Below, piece by piece: positions 51,378-60,854 of a stretch of DNA of 64,000 bases (within the stretch, counting starts at the first letter, position 1; each line of letters begins with the position of its first letter). The translations under genes were made by a program, and so were the position numbers. The notes under the pieces were generated by a model. That model was not told the origin of the DNA. It worked only from the letters and a program-made list of their open reading frames with translations, and did no database searches. This DNA comes from Hyphomonadaceae bacterium (GTDB lineage Bacteria; Pseudomonadota; Alphaproteobacteria; Caulobacterales; Aquidulcibacteraceae). The stretch covers positions 124,001-188,000 of the forward strand of contig JAHDXR010000003.1 in the NCBI GenBank assembly GCA_023384105.1. The letters run 5' to 3'.

Positions 51378-53087
51378 ATGACCGACGCCAGCGCCAGCGC
51401 GCCAACCAGCCCGGACGTTCCGCCGTCCAAGATGCGCCAAGTGGTGGCCGCCTCCGCCGCCGGCACGGTGTTCGAGTGGTACGATTTCTTCGTCTACGCC
51501 GTCATCGCCGACGTCATCCGCGCCAACTTCTTCACCGGCCTTCCCGACGCGCAAGCGTTCGTCTTCACGCTGCTGACCTTCGCCGTCGGCTTCATCGTCC
51601 GGCCCATCGGCGCGCTGGTGTTCGGCAAGATCGGCGACTCCACCGGCCGCAAGGGCGCGTTCCTGATCACCATCACCATCATGGGCGTCTCGACCTTCGC
51701 CATCGGCCTGCTGCCGACGGCGAAAGACATCGGCGTCTGGGCGCCGATCCTGCTGGTGGCGATGCGGGTGCTGCAAGGCTTCGCGCTGGGCGGGGAGTAT
51801 GGCGGCGCAGCGATCTACGTCGCCGAACACGCGCCGGCGCACCGCCGCGGCAGCGCAACGGGCTGGATTCAGGGCACCGCCTCGATCGGCCTCATCGGCG
51901 CGCTCGCGGTCGTGCTCGGCACGCGCGCCGGGATGGGCGAAGCGGCGTTCGGCGACTGGGGCTGGCGCATCCCCTTCCTGGTCTCGATCGCCCTGCTCGG
52001 CATTTCCGTCTGGATTCGGCTGCAGCTCGAAGAGAGCCCCGCGTTCAAGAAGCTGCAGCACGAGGGCGGCGTTTCCAAGCGCGCCTACGCCGAGAGCTTC
52101 ACCGAATGGCGCAATCTGAAGATCGTGCTGCTGGCGCTGTTCGGCGTGATGATGGCGCAGGGCGTTGTCTGGTACACGGCGCACTTCTATTCGCAATTCT
52201 ATCTCGAGCGCATCCTCAAGATCGACAGCCAGACCGTGAACCTGATCATGATCACGGTCGTGCTGATCTCGGCGCCGCTCTACATCCTGTTCGCGCGCCT
52301 GTCCGACACGCTCGGGCGCAAGCCGGTGATGCTGTTCGGCATGCTGCTGATGCTCGCGCTCTATTTTCCCGGCTTCCACTACATCACCCGCGCCGGCAAT
52401 CCGGCGCTGGCCGAGGCTTCGGAGCGCACGCCGGTCATCGTCTACGCCAACCCGGCCGACTGCACCTTCCAGCTCGATCTCACCGGCGGCGCCCAGCAAT
52501 TCGCCACCGCCTGCGACATCGCCAGGAGCGCGCTCTCGAACGCAGGCGTTTCCTACACCACCGTGGACGCGCCGATCGGCGAACGCGCGCGGGTGGTGAT
52601 CGGCGACCTGGCGGAAATCGAAAGCGTCAGCGCGGTCGGCCAAAGCGCGAGCGAAATCCGCGCTACGCGGGCGGCGTTCGCCGACCGGCTGCGCAACGCG
52701 CTGAGCGAAGCCGGCTATCCCACCGCCGCGCCCGGCGCGATGCAGGACTGGAGCTTCGCCGAGATCGCCCGCGTGTTCGGCGAGAAATGGGGCGTCATCG
52801 GCATGATGGCGCTGTTCATCATCGCCGCATGCGCGCTGTACGGCCCGCAGGCGGCGGCGCTGGTCGAACTCTTCCCCACGCGCATCCGCTATACCGCGAT
52901 GAGCCTGCCCTACCATGTCGGCACGGGCTGGTTCGGCGGGCTGCTGCCGGCGATCGTGTTCGCCATCAACACCGCGACCGGCTCGATCTATATGGGCCTG
53001 TGGTTCCCGGCGATCGTCACCGCAATCGCAGCAGTAGTGACCTTTCTGTTCTGGCCGGAAACGAAGGACCGGGACATTCACGTTTAG
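51378..53087 (+). CDS. MFS transporter, metabolite:H+ symporter (MHS) family
   Basis: A 569-residue protein with about twelve helices. MHS marks include VFEWYDFFVYAVIADVI, FAVGFIVRPIGALVFGKIGD, GFALGGEYGGAAIYVAEHAP and ARLSDTLGRKPVM. Between helices 8 and 9 there is a non-membrane insertion of about 130 residues (TPVIVYANPADCTFQLDLTG to GAMQDWSFAEIA) with two cysteines. This makes the protein longer than the usual 430-450 residues. The likely substrate is an organic acid or osmolyte; it cannot be named. Confidence 0.9.
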   Translation: MTDASASAPTSPDVPPSKMRQVVAASAAGTVFEWYDFFVYAVIADVIRANFFTGLPDAQAFVFTLLTFAVGFIVRPIGALVFGKIGDSTGRKGAFLITITIMGVSTFAIGLLPTAKDIGVWAPILLVAMRVLQGFALGGEYGGAAIYVAEHAPAHRRGSATGWIQGTASIGLIGALAVVLGTRAGMGEAAFGDWGWRIPFLVSIALLGISVWIRLQLEESPAFKKLQHEGGVSKRAYAESFTEWRNLKIVLLALFGVMMAQGVVWYTAHFYSQFYLERILKIDSQTVNLIMITVVLISAPLYILFARLSDTLGRKPVMLFGMLLMLALYFPGFHYITRAGNPALAEASERTPVIVYANPADCTFQLDLTGGAQQFATACDIARSALSNAGVSYTTVDAPIGERARVVIGDLAEIESVSAVGQSASEIRATRAAFADRLRNALSEAGYPTAAPGAMQDWSFAEIARVFGEKWGVIGMMALFIIAACALYGPQAAALVELFPTRIRYTAMSLPYHVGTGWFGGLLPAIVFAINTATGSIYMGLWFPAIVTAIAAVVTFLFWPETKDRDIHV

Positions 53088-53092
53088 GGATT

Positions 53093-53136
53093 GGGGGCTG
53101 GAGGCTGGGGAGCGCAGCCCCCAGCGATGGTTTTTT
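53093..53136 (+). terminator. Rho-independent terminator after the MHS transporter
   Basis: GGGGGCTG pairs with CAGCCCCC (53093-53100 with 53115-53122), with an alternative inner GCTGGGG/CCCCAGC stem. The hairpin is followed by a TTTTTT run at 53131. It lies 6 bases after the transporter stop. Confidence 0.7.
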
Positions 53137-53193
53137 ACGCATTCACCAGCTTTCTGAACGAGAGCTTAAACCAACTCATGCACACTCCCTTAC

Positions 53194-53430
53194 ATGACGG
53201 CGATCCCCCACGCCGCCGTGGCCCTCACCAGCGCCCTTGACCGCTTCGGGCACGCCAGCGTGCGTGTGCTTGAAGCGGTCACTGGCGGTGATGATGCGGC
53301 GCTGGCGAACGGCCTGGTCGAGATGACCGAGGCCAGGGCGCAGGCCAAGGCCGGCGTCCTGGCGATCCGCTTCGCCGACGAGATGTTCGACGCGCTGCTG
53401 CAAATCGGGCGCCCGCCTCAGGCTCGATAA
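53194..53430 (+). CDS. Hypothetical small alpha-helical protein
   Basis: A 78-residue protein: HAAVALTSALDRFGHASVRV, then LVEMTEARAQAKAGVLAIRF, then ADEMFDALLQI. The pattern of two amphipathic helices recalls the short C-terminal part of flagellar rod-type proteins found alone in some alphaproteobacteria. The similarity is weak and no function is claimed. Its 3' end overlaps the next, convergent gene by 13 bases. Confidence 0.55.
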   Translation: MTAIPHAAVALTSALDRFGHASVRVLEAVTGGDDAALANGLVEMTEARAQAKAGVLAIRFADEMFDALLQIGRPPQAR

Positions 53431-54227
53431 GTCGAATTGGCGGCCACGAGCACCGCGCGCTGAAGTGCGGCGAACAGCGCCCTCGACGTCTCCTCGTAGC
53501 GCGGCTGCAGAGCCGAACCGGGAACGATGTCGTTCCAGCTTCCCATCGCCCCGAACACCCAGCCGCGGCCGGCCGCCTTCAATAGCCGCGCCGCATCCGG
53601 CGCCATGTCGGCGAACTGAAGGAAATTGAGCGGGGCCGGAAGGTCCTGGCCGTCCAGGGCGCCGCGCGCGGCGACGAAGATGTCGGCGAACGGCGCGCCG
53701 GGAAGTTCGCGCGCCACCGGCTCGATCGCCGTCAGCGCGCTGCGCAGATCGCGGCTTGCGCCGGCGACATCGGCATCGGCCCGCTCGCCGGACTCGGCCT
53801 CCCCGATCAGAACGTAGGCGCTCAGCCAGATCTTCTTGTCCGGCGCCTTCGGATCGCCGATGCGATCGAACCCTTCCCAAACCTCGGAATGCGCGCCGTA
53901 GACCGGTTCGATCAGCCAGCGCGGCCCGCCACCGACCATGCCGACAAGCAGGCGCTCCTCAATATGGCCGAGTTTCCGGTCCCGGCGCATGGGCGCATTG
54001 TGCAGCCGCAAGCCCGTGCAGCCGCGCCGGCGCAGTTTCTGGAACCAGGATATCGGCCCCGACGCCACGTGCGCGAGCGGGCCGCTCTCGCGCGGCGTCA
54101 GAAAGTCGAGCGACGCCGTATACTGGAAGATCGGATCGTCCGGCCAGAAGCCCGACACGTCGCCCCCGCGCAACGCGGCGTTGCCGATGGCGACCAGGGC
54201 GAGCGCGCGAAGAACCGGCTGCTGCAT
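53418..54227 (-). CDS. Hypothetical protein
   Basis: A 269-residue soluble protein not assigned to a family. It begins [20 protein letters not shown], and has a [20 protein letters not shown] segment and a [12 protein letters not shown] motif near the C-terminus. The composition and frame behave as coding. There is no membrane helix. The last 13 bases overlap the convergent small gene. Confidence 0.7.
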   Translation of the reverse strand: MQQPVLRALALVAIGNAALRGGDVSGFWPDDPIFQYTASLDFLTPRESGPLAHVASGPISWFQKLRRRGCTGLRLHNAPMRRDRKLGHIEERLLVGMVGGGPRWLIEPVYGAHSEVWEGFDRIGDPKAPDKKIWLSAYVLIGEAESGERADADVAGASRDLRSALTAIEPVARELPGAPFADIFVAARGALDGQDLPAPLNFLQFADMAPDAARLLKAAGRGWVFGAMGSWNDIVPGSALQPRYEETSRALFAALQRAVLVAANSTYRA

Positions 54228-54338
54228 CGGGCGTCAGTCCTCGAAATAATCCCGCATCAGCTCCTCCTCCCCCTCTTGGACGCCCTTCCCGGCTTCCCGG
54301 CAATCCCCTACATCGGTTCGCCAAAGAGGAACTCCCGT

Positions 54339-55163
54339 ATGGACTGGAATGTCTCCGCGCTGCTCGCCGACCCGGGCGCCTGGGCGGCGCTCATCACCTT
54401 GATCGTGATGGAAGTCGTTCTCGGCATCGACAACCTGATCTTCATTTCGATCCTGACCAACAAGCTGCCGGAACATCAGCGGCCCCGCGCGCGCCAGATC
54501 GGCATCGGCCTCGCACTGGTGATGCGGCTGGTCCTGCTGTCCACGATCGCGTTCATCGTCGGCCTCACGGCGCCGGTGCTCGATCTCGGCTTCGCCGGCG
54601 CGCCCGACGACCATGGCCGCCTGAGCTTCGAGACCGCGTTCTCCTGGCGCGACCTCATCCTGCTGGCGGGCGGCCTCTTCCTGGTGTGGAAGGCGACCAA
54701 GGAAATCCACCACAATGTCGACCCGACGCCGACCACCGGCGTATTCGACAAGAAAAGCCAGGTCGCGCGCAATTTCGGCGCGGCGATCTTCCAGATCATC
54801 CTGCTCGACCTGGTGTTCTCGATCGACTCGATCCTCACCGCCGTCGGCATGACCGATCACGTGCCGATCATGATCGCGGCGGTGATTGTGGCGGTCACGG
54901 TGATGCTGCTCGCGGCCGATCCGGTCGCGGACTTCATCCATAAAAACCCCACAGTCGTAATGCTGGCTCTGGGCTTCCTGCTGATGATCGGCATGGTGCT
55001 GATTGCGGAAGGCTTCGGCGTGCACGTGCCCAAGGGCTACATCTATGCGGCGATGGCGTTCTCCGCGCTGGTCGAAGCGCTCAACATGATGTCCCGCAAC
55101 GCGCAGAGAAGGAAAGCCGCGCTGCAGGGCCAGCCCGCACCTCAGCCGCCGGCGGCGCAGTGA
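54339..55163 (+). CDS. TerC family membrane protein
   Basis: A 274-residue protein with about seven to eight helices. The conserved metal-binding acidic residues appear in [20 protein letters not shown] and [18 protein letters not shown], as in TerC/Alx. Family members export Mn2+ or take part in metal insertion. The ATG at 54339 follows GAGGA. No yybP-ykoY-type riboswitch is recognisable in the 110 bases upstream. An open frame extends far upstream through the antisense of the previous gene and is ignored. Confidence 0.92.
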   Translation: MDWNVSALLADPGAWAALITLIVMEVVLGIDNLIFISILTNKLPEHQRPRARQIGIGLALVMRLVLLSTIAFIVGLTAPVLDLGFAGAPDDHGRLSFETAFSWRDLILLAGGLFLVWKATKEIHHNVDPTPTTGVFDKKSQVARNFGAAIFQIILLDLVFSIDSILTAVGMTDHVPIMIAAVIVAVTVMLLAADPVADFIHKNPTVVMLALGFLLMIGMVLIAEGFGVHVPKGYIYAAMAFSALVEALNMMSRNAQRRKAALQGQPAPQPPAAQ

Positions 55164-55174
55164 CGGAGGCAGAT

Positions 55175-55720
55175 ATGCGCGCGTTCGTTCTCGCCGCCGC
55201 GGCGGCGCTCACGCTCGGCGCCTGCGCCGTCGTTCCTGGCGGCGGCGCCGGCGCGGGCGCCACGCTCGTTGCGGCGGATGCGTCCACGTCGCTCGCCGCG
55301 GGCGAACGCATCGGCGCCGATCTGTCCACCCGCGGCGCGCGGGACGGCATGGCCCCCTTGGTGACGCTGACGCTCCGCCACGCCGACGGCCGCGCCATGC
55401 GCTTCCAGCAAGGCAATCACACCGCCAACGATCTGCTGGCGCAGCGGTCCGGCGGCGCGCTGGCGCAGATCATGGGCCTGTTCGGCGACGAAGCGCCGAC
55501 GCTCTACCGCGCGACGCCGGATCAGAACCGCGGCGCGCCGTTCATCTGCGGCGCGGACGGGCCTGCGCTGATCGGCTATTATCAAGGCGCCGACGGCGCG
55601 GTGCAGATCGTCGGCCTCAAGCAGGAAATCCAGTTCGAGACCCGTCCGGACGGGCAAGCCGAATCCTTGCCCTATTCTCCAGACCAGGTCTGCGCGCGTC
55701 TGCGCTTCCGCCAAGGCTAG
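55175..55720 (+). CDS. Hypothetical lipoprotein
   Basis: A 181-residue protein. The lipoprotein signal MRAFVLAAAAALTLGAC ends at a lipobox cysteine and is followed by a Gly/Ala linker. The remaining domain (VTLTLRHADGRAMRFQQGNH, then GADGPALIGYYQGADGAVQI) is not recognised. The ATG at 55175 has GGAGG just upstream; an in-frame GTG at 55160 overlaps terC. It lies 11 bases after terC and may be in the same transcript. Confidence 0.7.
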   Translation: MRAFVLAAAAALTLGACAVVPGGGAGAGATLVAADASTSLAAGERIGADLSTRGARDGMAPLVTLTLRHADGRAMRFQQGNHTANDLLAQRSGGALAQIMGLFGDEAPTLYRATPDQNRGAPFICGADGPALIGYYQGADGAVQIVGLKQEIQFETRPDGQAESLPYSPDQVCARLRFRQG

Positions 55721-55734
55721 GCCGATAACCGTCT

Positions 55735-55832
55735 ATGGACCGCCGGCGTCCCGCCGGCAAGGCGCGGCCTCTACCGAGAAGCGTTGGTGTTTGTTCGATC
55801 GGGCGCATGCCGGCGGGACGTCGGCGGTCCAT
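55735..55832. repeat. GGACCGCCGGCG inverted-repeat element (98 bp)
   Basis: The left arm is ATGGACCGCCGGCGTCCCGC and the right arm is GCGGGACGTCGGCGGTCCAT. In reverse orientation the centre reads GATCGAACAAACACCAACGC then TTCTCGG, related to the centres at 44986 and 63023. It follows the lipoprotein stop by 14 bases. Confidence 0.88.
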
Positions 55833-55921
55833 ACAGCGCCGAGTCGGATTCGACGCACGGCGCTTCAGGGTGCGCGGCGCGCATGCCGGCCCTATATTCA
55901 GCGTGTCGATCGGAGCCAGGC

Positions 55922-56221
55922 ATGCAGATCACGGGTCCTCTCTGCCGCGCCGCGCGCGCTTTGGTGCAATGGCCGCGGACGCAGCTCGCAAGCGAGTCCG
56001 GCGTGCCGAAACCGGCGATCCGCGCATTCGAGACGGGCGGCGTCGATCCGGGCGGCGAAGCCAAGGCCGCGCTGAAGCAGGCGCTGGAGCGCGCGGGCGC
56101 CGTGTTCATCGGCGAGGACGATCTGGGCGCCGGCGTGCGGCTGCGCTTCACCGCCAAGGACGTGAAGCAAATCCGCCGGCTCGAAAGCGAAGGCGGCGTG
56201 GTCGGCGACGACGACGTGTGA
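55922..56221 (+). CDS. XRE-family HTH regulator
   Basis: A 99-residue protein. The N-terminal helix-turn-helix reads ARALVQWPRTQLASESGVPK followed by PAIRAFETGG. The second half (EAKAALKQALERAGAVFIGE) is the short C-terminal extension often seen in alphaproteobacterial XRE proteins. GGAG lies upstream of the ATG. It is convergent with the SDR gene: the stops abut at 56221/56222. The target is unknown. Confidence 0.82.
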   Translation: MQITGPLCRAARALVQWPRTQLASESGVPKPAIRAFETGGVDPGGEAKAALKQALERAGAVFIGEDDLGAGVRLRFTAKDVKQIRRLESEGGVVGDDDV

Positions 56222-57004
56222 TCAGAATTTCGAATAGCCGCCGTCGACCAGGATCGAGTCGCCGTTGTGGAAGCTCGACGCATCGCTGGCGAGATAGACG
56301 GCGATGCCGCCCAGTTCGTCCGGCCGGCCCCAGCGCCGGTAGGGCACGCGGGAGATGACGTTCTTGACGAAGACCTCGCTCTCTTGCGACGCGCCCGTCA
56401 TGTCCGTGGCGATCCAGCCCGGCATGAGCGAATTGGCGCGCACGCCGTAACGCGCGAACTCGACCGCGATGCCATTGGTGACGGAGATGATCGCCGCCTT
56501 CGTCGCGGTATAGTCCTGATTGCGCGCCGCGCCGAACAGCGCGCCCAGGCTCGCCAACGCCACGATCGAGCCGCCGGGATCGCCCGCTTCGGCGCGCGCC
56601 TTCATGTGGCGGCAGGCTTCGCGCATGGTCCAGATCATGCCGTCGAGATTGACCGCCATGACGCGGCGATAATCCTCGCCGCCGATGTCGAGGAACGACT
56701 TCCAGCGGTTGGAGATTCCCGCATTGGCGAAGCATGAATCGACGCGGCCGAATTCCGCCAGCGTCGCGTTGAAGCCAGCGACGACGTTCTCCTCCGCCGA
56801 CACGTCGACGATGCGCGCGCCGACCTTCCCGCCATGCGCCTTGAGCTGCGCCAGCGCGCGCGCGTTCTTTTCCAGATTCGTGCCCCAGATTTCGACGCTC
56901 GCGCCCGCCTGCGCCAGCGCCTCCGCCATGGCCAGGCCGATGCCGCCATTGCCGCCGGTGACGAGCGCGACTTTTCCGGTGAGATCGAAGAGTTTGTAGG
57001 TCAT
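56222..57004 (-). CDS. Short-chain dehydrogenase/reductase (SDR)
   Basis: A 260-residue classical SDR. The nucleotide site is VALVTGGNGGIGLAMAEALA, the active tyrosine and lysine are in QDYTATKAAIISVT, and the C-terminal SDASSFHNGDSILVDGG is conserved. The substrate is unknown; location beside an acyl-CoA dehydrogenase hints at acyl or alcohol oxidation. The start at 57004 is chosen for MTYKLFDLTGKVALVTGG; the frame is open further upstream. A GGACCGCC repeat separates it from the next gene. Confidence 0.9.
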   Translation of the reverse strand: MTYKLFDLTGKVALVTGGNGGIGLAMAEALAQAGASVEIWGTNLEKNARALAQLKAHGGKVGARIVDVSAEENVVAGFNATLAEFGRVDSCFANAGISNRWKSFLDIGGEDYRRVMAVNLDGMIWTMREACRHMKARAEAGDPGGSIVALASLGALFGAARNQDYTATKAAIISVTNGIAVEFARYGVRANSLMPGWIATDMTGASQESEVFVKNVISRVPYRRWGRPDELGGIAVYLASDASSFHNGDSILVDGGYSKF

Positions 57005-57057
57005 CGCAGCACTATGAACCGCCGCCCCCCGCCCCTGCAACACCGTCCAAGGAACTC

Positions 57058-57160
57058 ATGGACCGCCGGCGTCCCGCCGGCATGCGCAGAGGATGGAAGG
57101 TTGGAGCGCCGCGCTCCCATTCAAAAAGTATATGCATGCCGGCGGGACGCCGGCGGTCCA
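57058..57160. repeat. GGACCGCCGGCG inverted-repeat element (103 bp)
   Basis: The left arm is ATGGACCGCCGGCGTCCCGC and the right arm is GCGGGACGCCGGCGGTCCA. The centre of about 60 bases does not match the other copies well. It is located between the SDR start and the acyl-CoA dehydrogenase stop, both on the minus strand. Confidence 0.87.
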
Positions 57161-57171
57161 CACAACGGCGC

Positions 57172-58359
57172 TTAAAGCCCAAGCTGCCGGATCGCGAGGT
57201 CGCGCATGATCTCCTCGCTGCCGCCCCCGATCGCGTTGACCCGCACCTCGCGATAGATGCGCTCGACCCGGCCGCCGCGCATATAGCCGGCGCCGCCCAG
57301 GATCTGCGTCGCCTCGCGCGCGCAGAACTCGAGCGTCTGCGTCGCCTGCACCTTGAGCAGGCAGAGATCGGCCACCGGCGTCTCGCCCTGCATCACCCGC
57401 CAGGCGCACTGTTCGAGATACGCCGTCGTCGCGTTCACCCGCTGCGCCATCTCGGCGAACTTGTGCCGGATCACCTGATGATCCGCGAGCCGCTTGCCGA
57501 ACGTCTTGCGCTGCTGCGCCCAGGCGGCGGCGTCCTCGATGCAGACGCGGGCGCTGGCCGTGGCCCCCGACGCCATGCCCAGCCGCTCACCGTTGAAATT
57601 GTGCACGATGCCGAGGAAGCCCTGGTTCTCGGCGCCGATCAGGCAATCGGCCGGTACGGCGACGCCGTCGAAATAGATCGCCGCCGTGTCCGACGCCCAC
57701 CAGCCCTGCTTCTTCAGCGGCATGCGCGTCACGCCGTTCGCTTCGAGATCGATCAGCAGCAGGGAAATGCCGCCGGCCCCTGGGCCGCCGGTGCGCACCG
57801 CCGTCGTGGCGTAGCGGGACGTCATGCCGCCGGTGATGTACATCTTGGCGCCGTTGACGATGTACCGATCGCCGCGCCGCTCGGCGCGCGTCGCGATGTT
57901 CGCCACGTCGGAGCCGGCGTCCGGCTCGGTGATGGCGAGGCTGATCTGGGTCTCGCCGCGCAATACCGGCGGAGCGATGCGCTGCTTCATCTCTTCCGAA
58001 CCGATCGCCAGGATCGGCGGCAGGCCGATGCCGTGCACCATCAGCGCAGCGCTGACGCCGCCCGCGCCCAGCCGCGCCAGCTCCTCGCTGGTGACGACGC
58101 CGTGAAAGCGGTCATAGCCTTCGCTCCAGCCGCCGTACTTTTCCGGATAGCCCGCGCCCAGCAGGCCGAACGCGCCCGCCTTGAGAAACACTTCGCGCGG
58201 CACGCGCCCCGCCTCGTCCCAGTCCGAGACGTGCGGCATGAGTTCGCGCTCGATGAACTTGCGCAGGTTTTCGCGCCAGGCGCGGTGCGTGTCGTTCATG
58301 AACGGCGACGGCGGCCGCAGCGCATCGAAGCTGAGCGCGCCGCTCGGACGGTTGGGCAT
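57172..58359 (-). CDS. Acyl-CoA dehydrogenase
   Basis: A 395-residue flavoprotein. The N-terminal helical domain (RAWRENLRKFIERELMPHVS) is followed by the first signature ISLAITEPDAGSDVANIATR. The second signature region reads QILGGAGYMRGGRVERIYRE, and VNAIGGGSEEIMRDLAIRQL ends the protein. It oxidises acyl-CoA substrates with FAD, passing electrons to ETF; chain specificity is not predictable. The ATG at 58359 has a clear GAGGAG. Confidence 0.93.
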   Translation of the reverse strand: MPNRPSGALSFDALRPPSPFMNDTHRAWRENLRKFIERELMPHVSDWDEAGRVPREVFLKAGAFGLLGAGYPEKYGGWSEGYDRFHGVVTSEELARLGAGGVSAALMVHGIGLPPILAIGSEEMKQRIAPPVLRGETQISLAITEPDAGSDVANIATRAERRGDRYIVNGAKMYITGGMTSRYATTAVRTGGPGAGGISLLLIDLEANGVTRMPLKKQGWWASDTAAIYFDGVAVPADCLIGAENQGFLGIVHNFNGERLGMASGATASARVCIEDAAAWAQQRKTFGKRLADHQVIRHKFAEMAQRVNATTAYLEQCAWRVMQGETPVADLCLLKVQATQTLEFCAREATQILGGAGYMRGGRVERIYREVRVNAIGGGSEEIMRDLAIRQLGL

Positions 58360-58432
58360 CGGGGCTCCTCTCGGCGCGAGCGTGAGCGAGCGCGGCCCGG
58401 CGCGCAAGCCTCCAGCCGATCAACGCTTTGAC

Positions 58433-60718
58433 CTAAAGGAACGAATACGGGTCCACGTCGATCTGCACGCGCACGGCGCTGTGCAGCTTCACCCGGCCCG
58501 ACCAGGCGGCGAGGAACGCGCTCACGTCGACGCCGCGATCGGCGCGGATCAGGAAGCGGCGGCGGTGCATGCCGCGGATGACGGACAGCGGCGCGGGCGC
58601 CGGGCCCCAGAGATCGAGACCATCGACGTGCGGCGCCTTTTCGCCCATCGCCTTCGCCGCGTCGTTGGCCAGGAGTTCGTCCGGCGCCGAGACGATGATT
58701 GCGGCGAGGCGCCCGTAAGGCGGCATGCCGGCGGCTTCGCGCTCGGCGATCTCGGCGGCGAAGAAGGCGTCGCGATCCTGCGCGAGCAAGGCCTGCATCA
58801 CCGGCTCCTGCGGCGCGTAGGTCTGGATCAGCGCCCTGCCCTTCTTCTCGTGACGGCCGGCGCGGCCCGCGACCTGGCTCACGAGCTGGAACGTGCGTTC
58901 GCCGGCGCGGAGATCGCCGCCCTTGAGCCCCAAGTCCGCATCGACCACGCCGACGAAGGTCAGGTTCGGGAAATTGTGCCCCTTGGCGACGATCTGGGTG
59001 CCGATCAGGATGTCGATCTCGTTCTTCTCCATGCGCGCCACCAGGTCGCGCACGGCCTCGCCGTTGGGCGTGGTGTCGGAGGAGAAGATTTCGATCCGCG
59101 CCTGCGGGAAAAACGTGCGCACCTCTTCCTCGATGCGCTCCACGCCGGGGCCGATCGAGGTGAAGCTGTCGGGCGCCAGGCACTCCGGGCATTCCTTCGG
59201 CTTCGGCATCGAAAAGCCGGTAAGATGGCAGACGAGCCGGCCCGAATAGCGGTGCTCCACCAGCCACGAATCGCTGTCCGGCGAACGCATGCGGTGGCCG
59301 CAGGCGCGACAGAGCGTGAGCGGCGCATAGCCGCGCCGGTTCATGTAGAAGAGCGCCTGCTCGCCGCGCAGCAGCGCTTCGGCCGCGCCCTTGATCAGCT
59401 TCGGCGAGAGCCAGCGGCCTTTTTCCGGCGCATCGATCTTGAGATCGACCAGTTCGACGTCCGGCAATTCCGCCGCGCCGTGGCGCGAGGGCAGCTTGAC
59501 GTGCGCATAGCGGCCCGACTGCGCGTTAACGAGCGTTTCCAGAGACGGCGTCGCGCTGGCGAGGATCACCATGCATTGGCCGAGCTTGGCGCGCGCGACG
59601 GCGAGATCGCGCGCCTGATAGATGACGCCTTCCTCCTGCTTGTAGGAGGGGTCGTGCTCTTCGTCGATGACGATGAGCTTCAGGTTCGGATAGGGCAAAA
59701 ACAGCGCCGAGCGCGCGCCGACGATCAGCCGTGCGCGGCCGGCGGCGATCTCGCGCCAGGCGCGACGGCGCGCCTTGTGCGCAATGGCGGAGTGCCACTC
59801 CACCGGCGTCACGCCGAAGCGCGCGTAGAACCGGCTCATCGCCGCCTGCGTCAGCGCAATTTCCGGCAGCAGCACCAGCACCTGCGCGTCCGGCGCGCTC
59901 TTCAGCGCTTCGGCCGCCGCTTCGAGATACACTTCCGTCTTGCCCGAACCGGTGACGCCGTCGAGCAGCGCGACGTGAAAGCCGCCACCGCGCACTGCGG
60001 CGCACATTTCCGCCGCCGCCGCCTGCTGCAGATCGGAGAGCTGCTTGCCGGAGCGCGAAAGATCGGGCGGCGGAAACGGCGGGTCTTCGCTGATCTCAAG
60101 CCTGGTCAGCGCGCCGCAATCGATCAGGCCCTTAACGACGGCTGAAGACGTCTCGGCCCGGCGCGCAAGCTCGGCGGCGCTGACATGCTCCTTCGCGGCC
60201 GCTTCCATCACGCGCTTGCGCGCTTCGGTGAGCTTCGGCGGCGGCTCGCCGGTCGGCGCGATCACCGTATGCGTCGGCGGCGGAAACAGCGCTTCCGGCG
60301 AACGCACCACCATGCGCAGCAGATCGCCCGGCGGGCGCACAAGATACTTGGACGCCCAGTCGATGAAGATGCGCGACGATTCCGGCACAGGCGCGCCGGG
60401 CAGCACCTCCTCGATCGCCTTGAGGTTGGGCGCGCCGGGATGATTGGGATGCACCTCCCACACCACGCCGCGCACCAGCCGCGAGCCGATCGGCGCGATC
60501 ACGTGCATGCCGGGCTTCAGTCCCAGCGACGACGGCGCCCGGTAGTCGAACGGCTCCGGCAGCGGCAACGGAAACAGCACGGCGACCTTGTCCAGCGTGT
60601 CGTGGACGAACGCCTCGCCCTCCTCCGCCACCGCGAACAGCGGCCCCGCCGGGGCGGCGACGCGCTGTCGCTTCAGCGCGTCCATGGCGCGGCGGCGGGC
60701 GGTGGAGGTCATCGGCAT
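58433..60718 (-). CDS. priA: Primosomal helicase PriA
   Basis: A 761-residue replication-restart helicase. The N-terminal DNA-binding part includes PEPFDYRAPSSLGLKPGMHV. Helicase motifs are LDGVTGSGKTEVYLEAA, VIDEEHDPSYKQEEGVIYQA, ASATPSLETL and VAGRAGRHEKKGRALIQTY. The cysteine cluster is altered: CRACG and CPEC remain, but the usual second CxxC reads SPDSDSW and the third reads CHLTG. The start lies at 60718, or two codons later. Confidence 0.95.
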   Translation of the reverse strand: MPMTSTARRRAMDALKRQRVAAPAGPLFAVAEEGEAFVHDTLDKVAVLFPLPLPEPFDYRAPSSLGLKPGMHVIAPIGSRLVRGVVWEVHPNHPGAPNLKAIEEVLPGAPVPESSRIFIDWASKYLVRPPGDLLRMVVRSPEALFPPPTHTVIAPTGEPPPKLTEARKRVMEAAAKEHVSAAELARRAETSSAVVKGLIDCGALTRLEISEDPPFPPPDLSRSGKQLSDLQQAAAAEMCAAVRGGGFHVALLDGVTGSGKTEVYLEAAAEALKSAPDAQVLVLLPEIALTQAAMSRFYARFGVTPVEWHSAIAHKARRRAWREIAAGRARLIVGARSALFLPYPNLKLIVIDEEHDPSYKQEEGVIYQARDLAVARAKLGQCMVILASATPSLETLVNAQSGRYAHVKLPSRHGAAELPDVELVDLKIDAPEKGRWLSPKLIKGAAEALLRGEQALFYMNRRGYAPLTLCRACGHRMRSPDSDSWLVEHRYSGRLVCHLTGFSMPKPKECPECLAPDSFTSIGPGVERIEEEVRTFFPQARIEIFSSDTTPNGEAVRDLVARMEKNEIDILIGTQIVAKGHNFPNLTFVGVVDADLGLKGGDLRAGERTFQLVSQVAGRAGRHEKKGRALIQTYAPQEPVMQALLAQDRDAFFAAEIAEREAAGMPPYGRLAAIIVSAPDELLANDAAKAMGEKAPHVDGLDLWGPAPAPLSVIRGMHRRRFLIRADRGVDVSAFLAAWSGRVKLHSAVRVQIDVDPYSFL

Positions 60719-60769
60719 GAATCTAGGGGGTCGAGGGATTCGGTGGAAGCAGCGCCGGCATAGATCGTC

Positions 60770-60803
60770 ATCCTGGGACCTGGCGGAGCCGAAAGCCCAG
60801 GAT
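60770..60803. repeat. ATCCTGGG hairpin repeat between priA and xerC
   Basis: ATCCTGGG and CCCAGGAT form an 8-base stem around GGCGGAGCCGAAAG. Hairpins of this ATCCTGGG...CCCAGGAT form are a common dispersed repeat in GC-rich alphaproteobacteria (general knowledge). It lies in the gap between the divergent priA and xerC genes. Confidence 0.65.
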
Positions 60804-60854
60804 CCAGGGGCTTAGCGATGTGAGTTGGTTACGAATGCGGGTTAGCTTCTCCAC

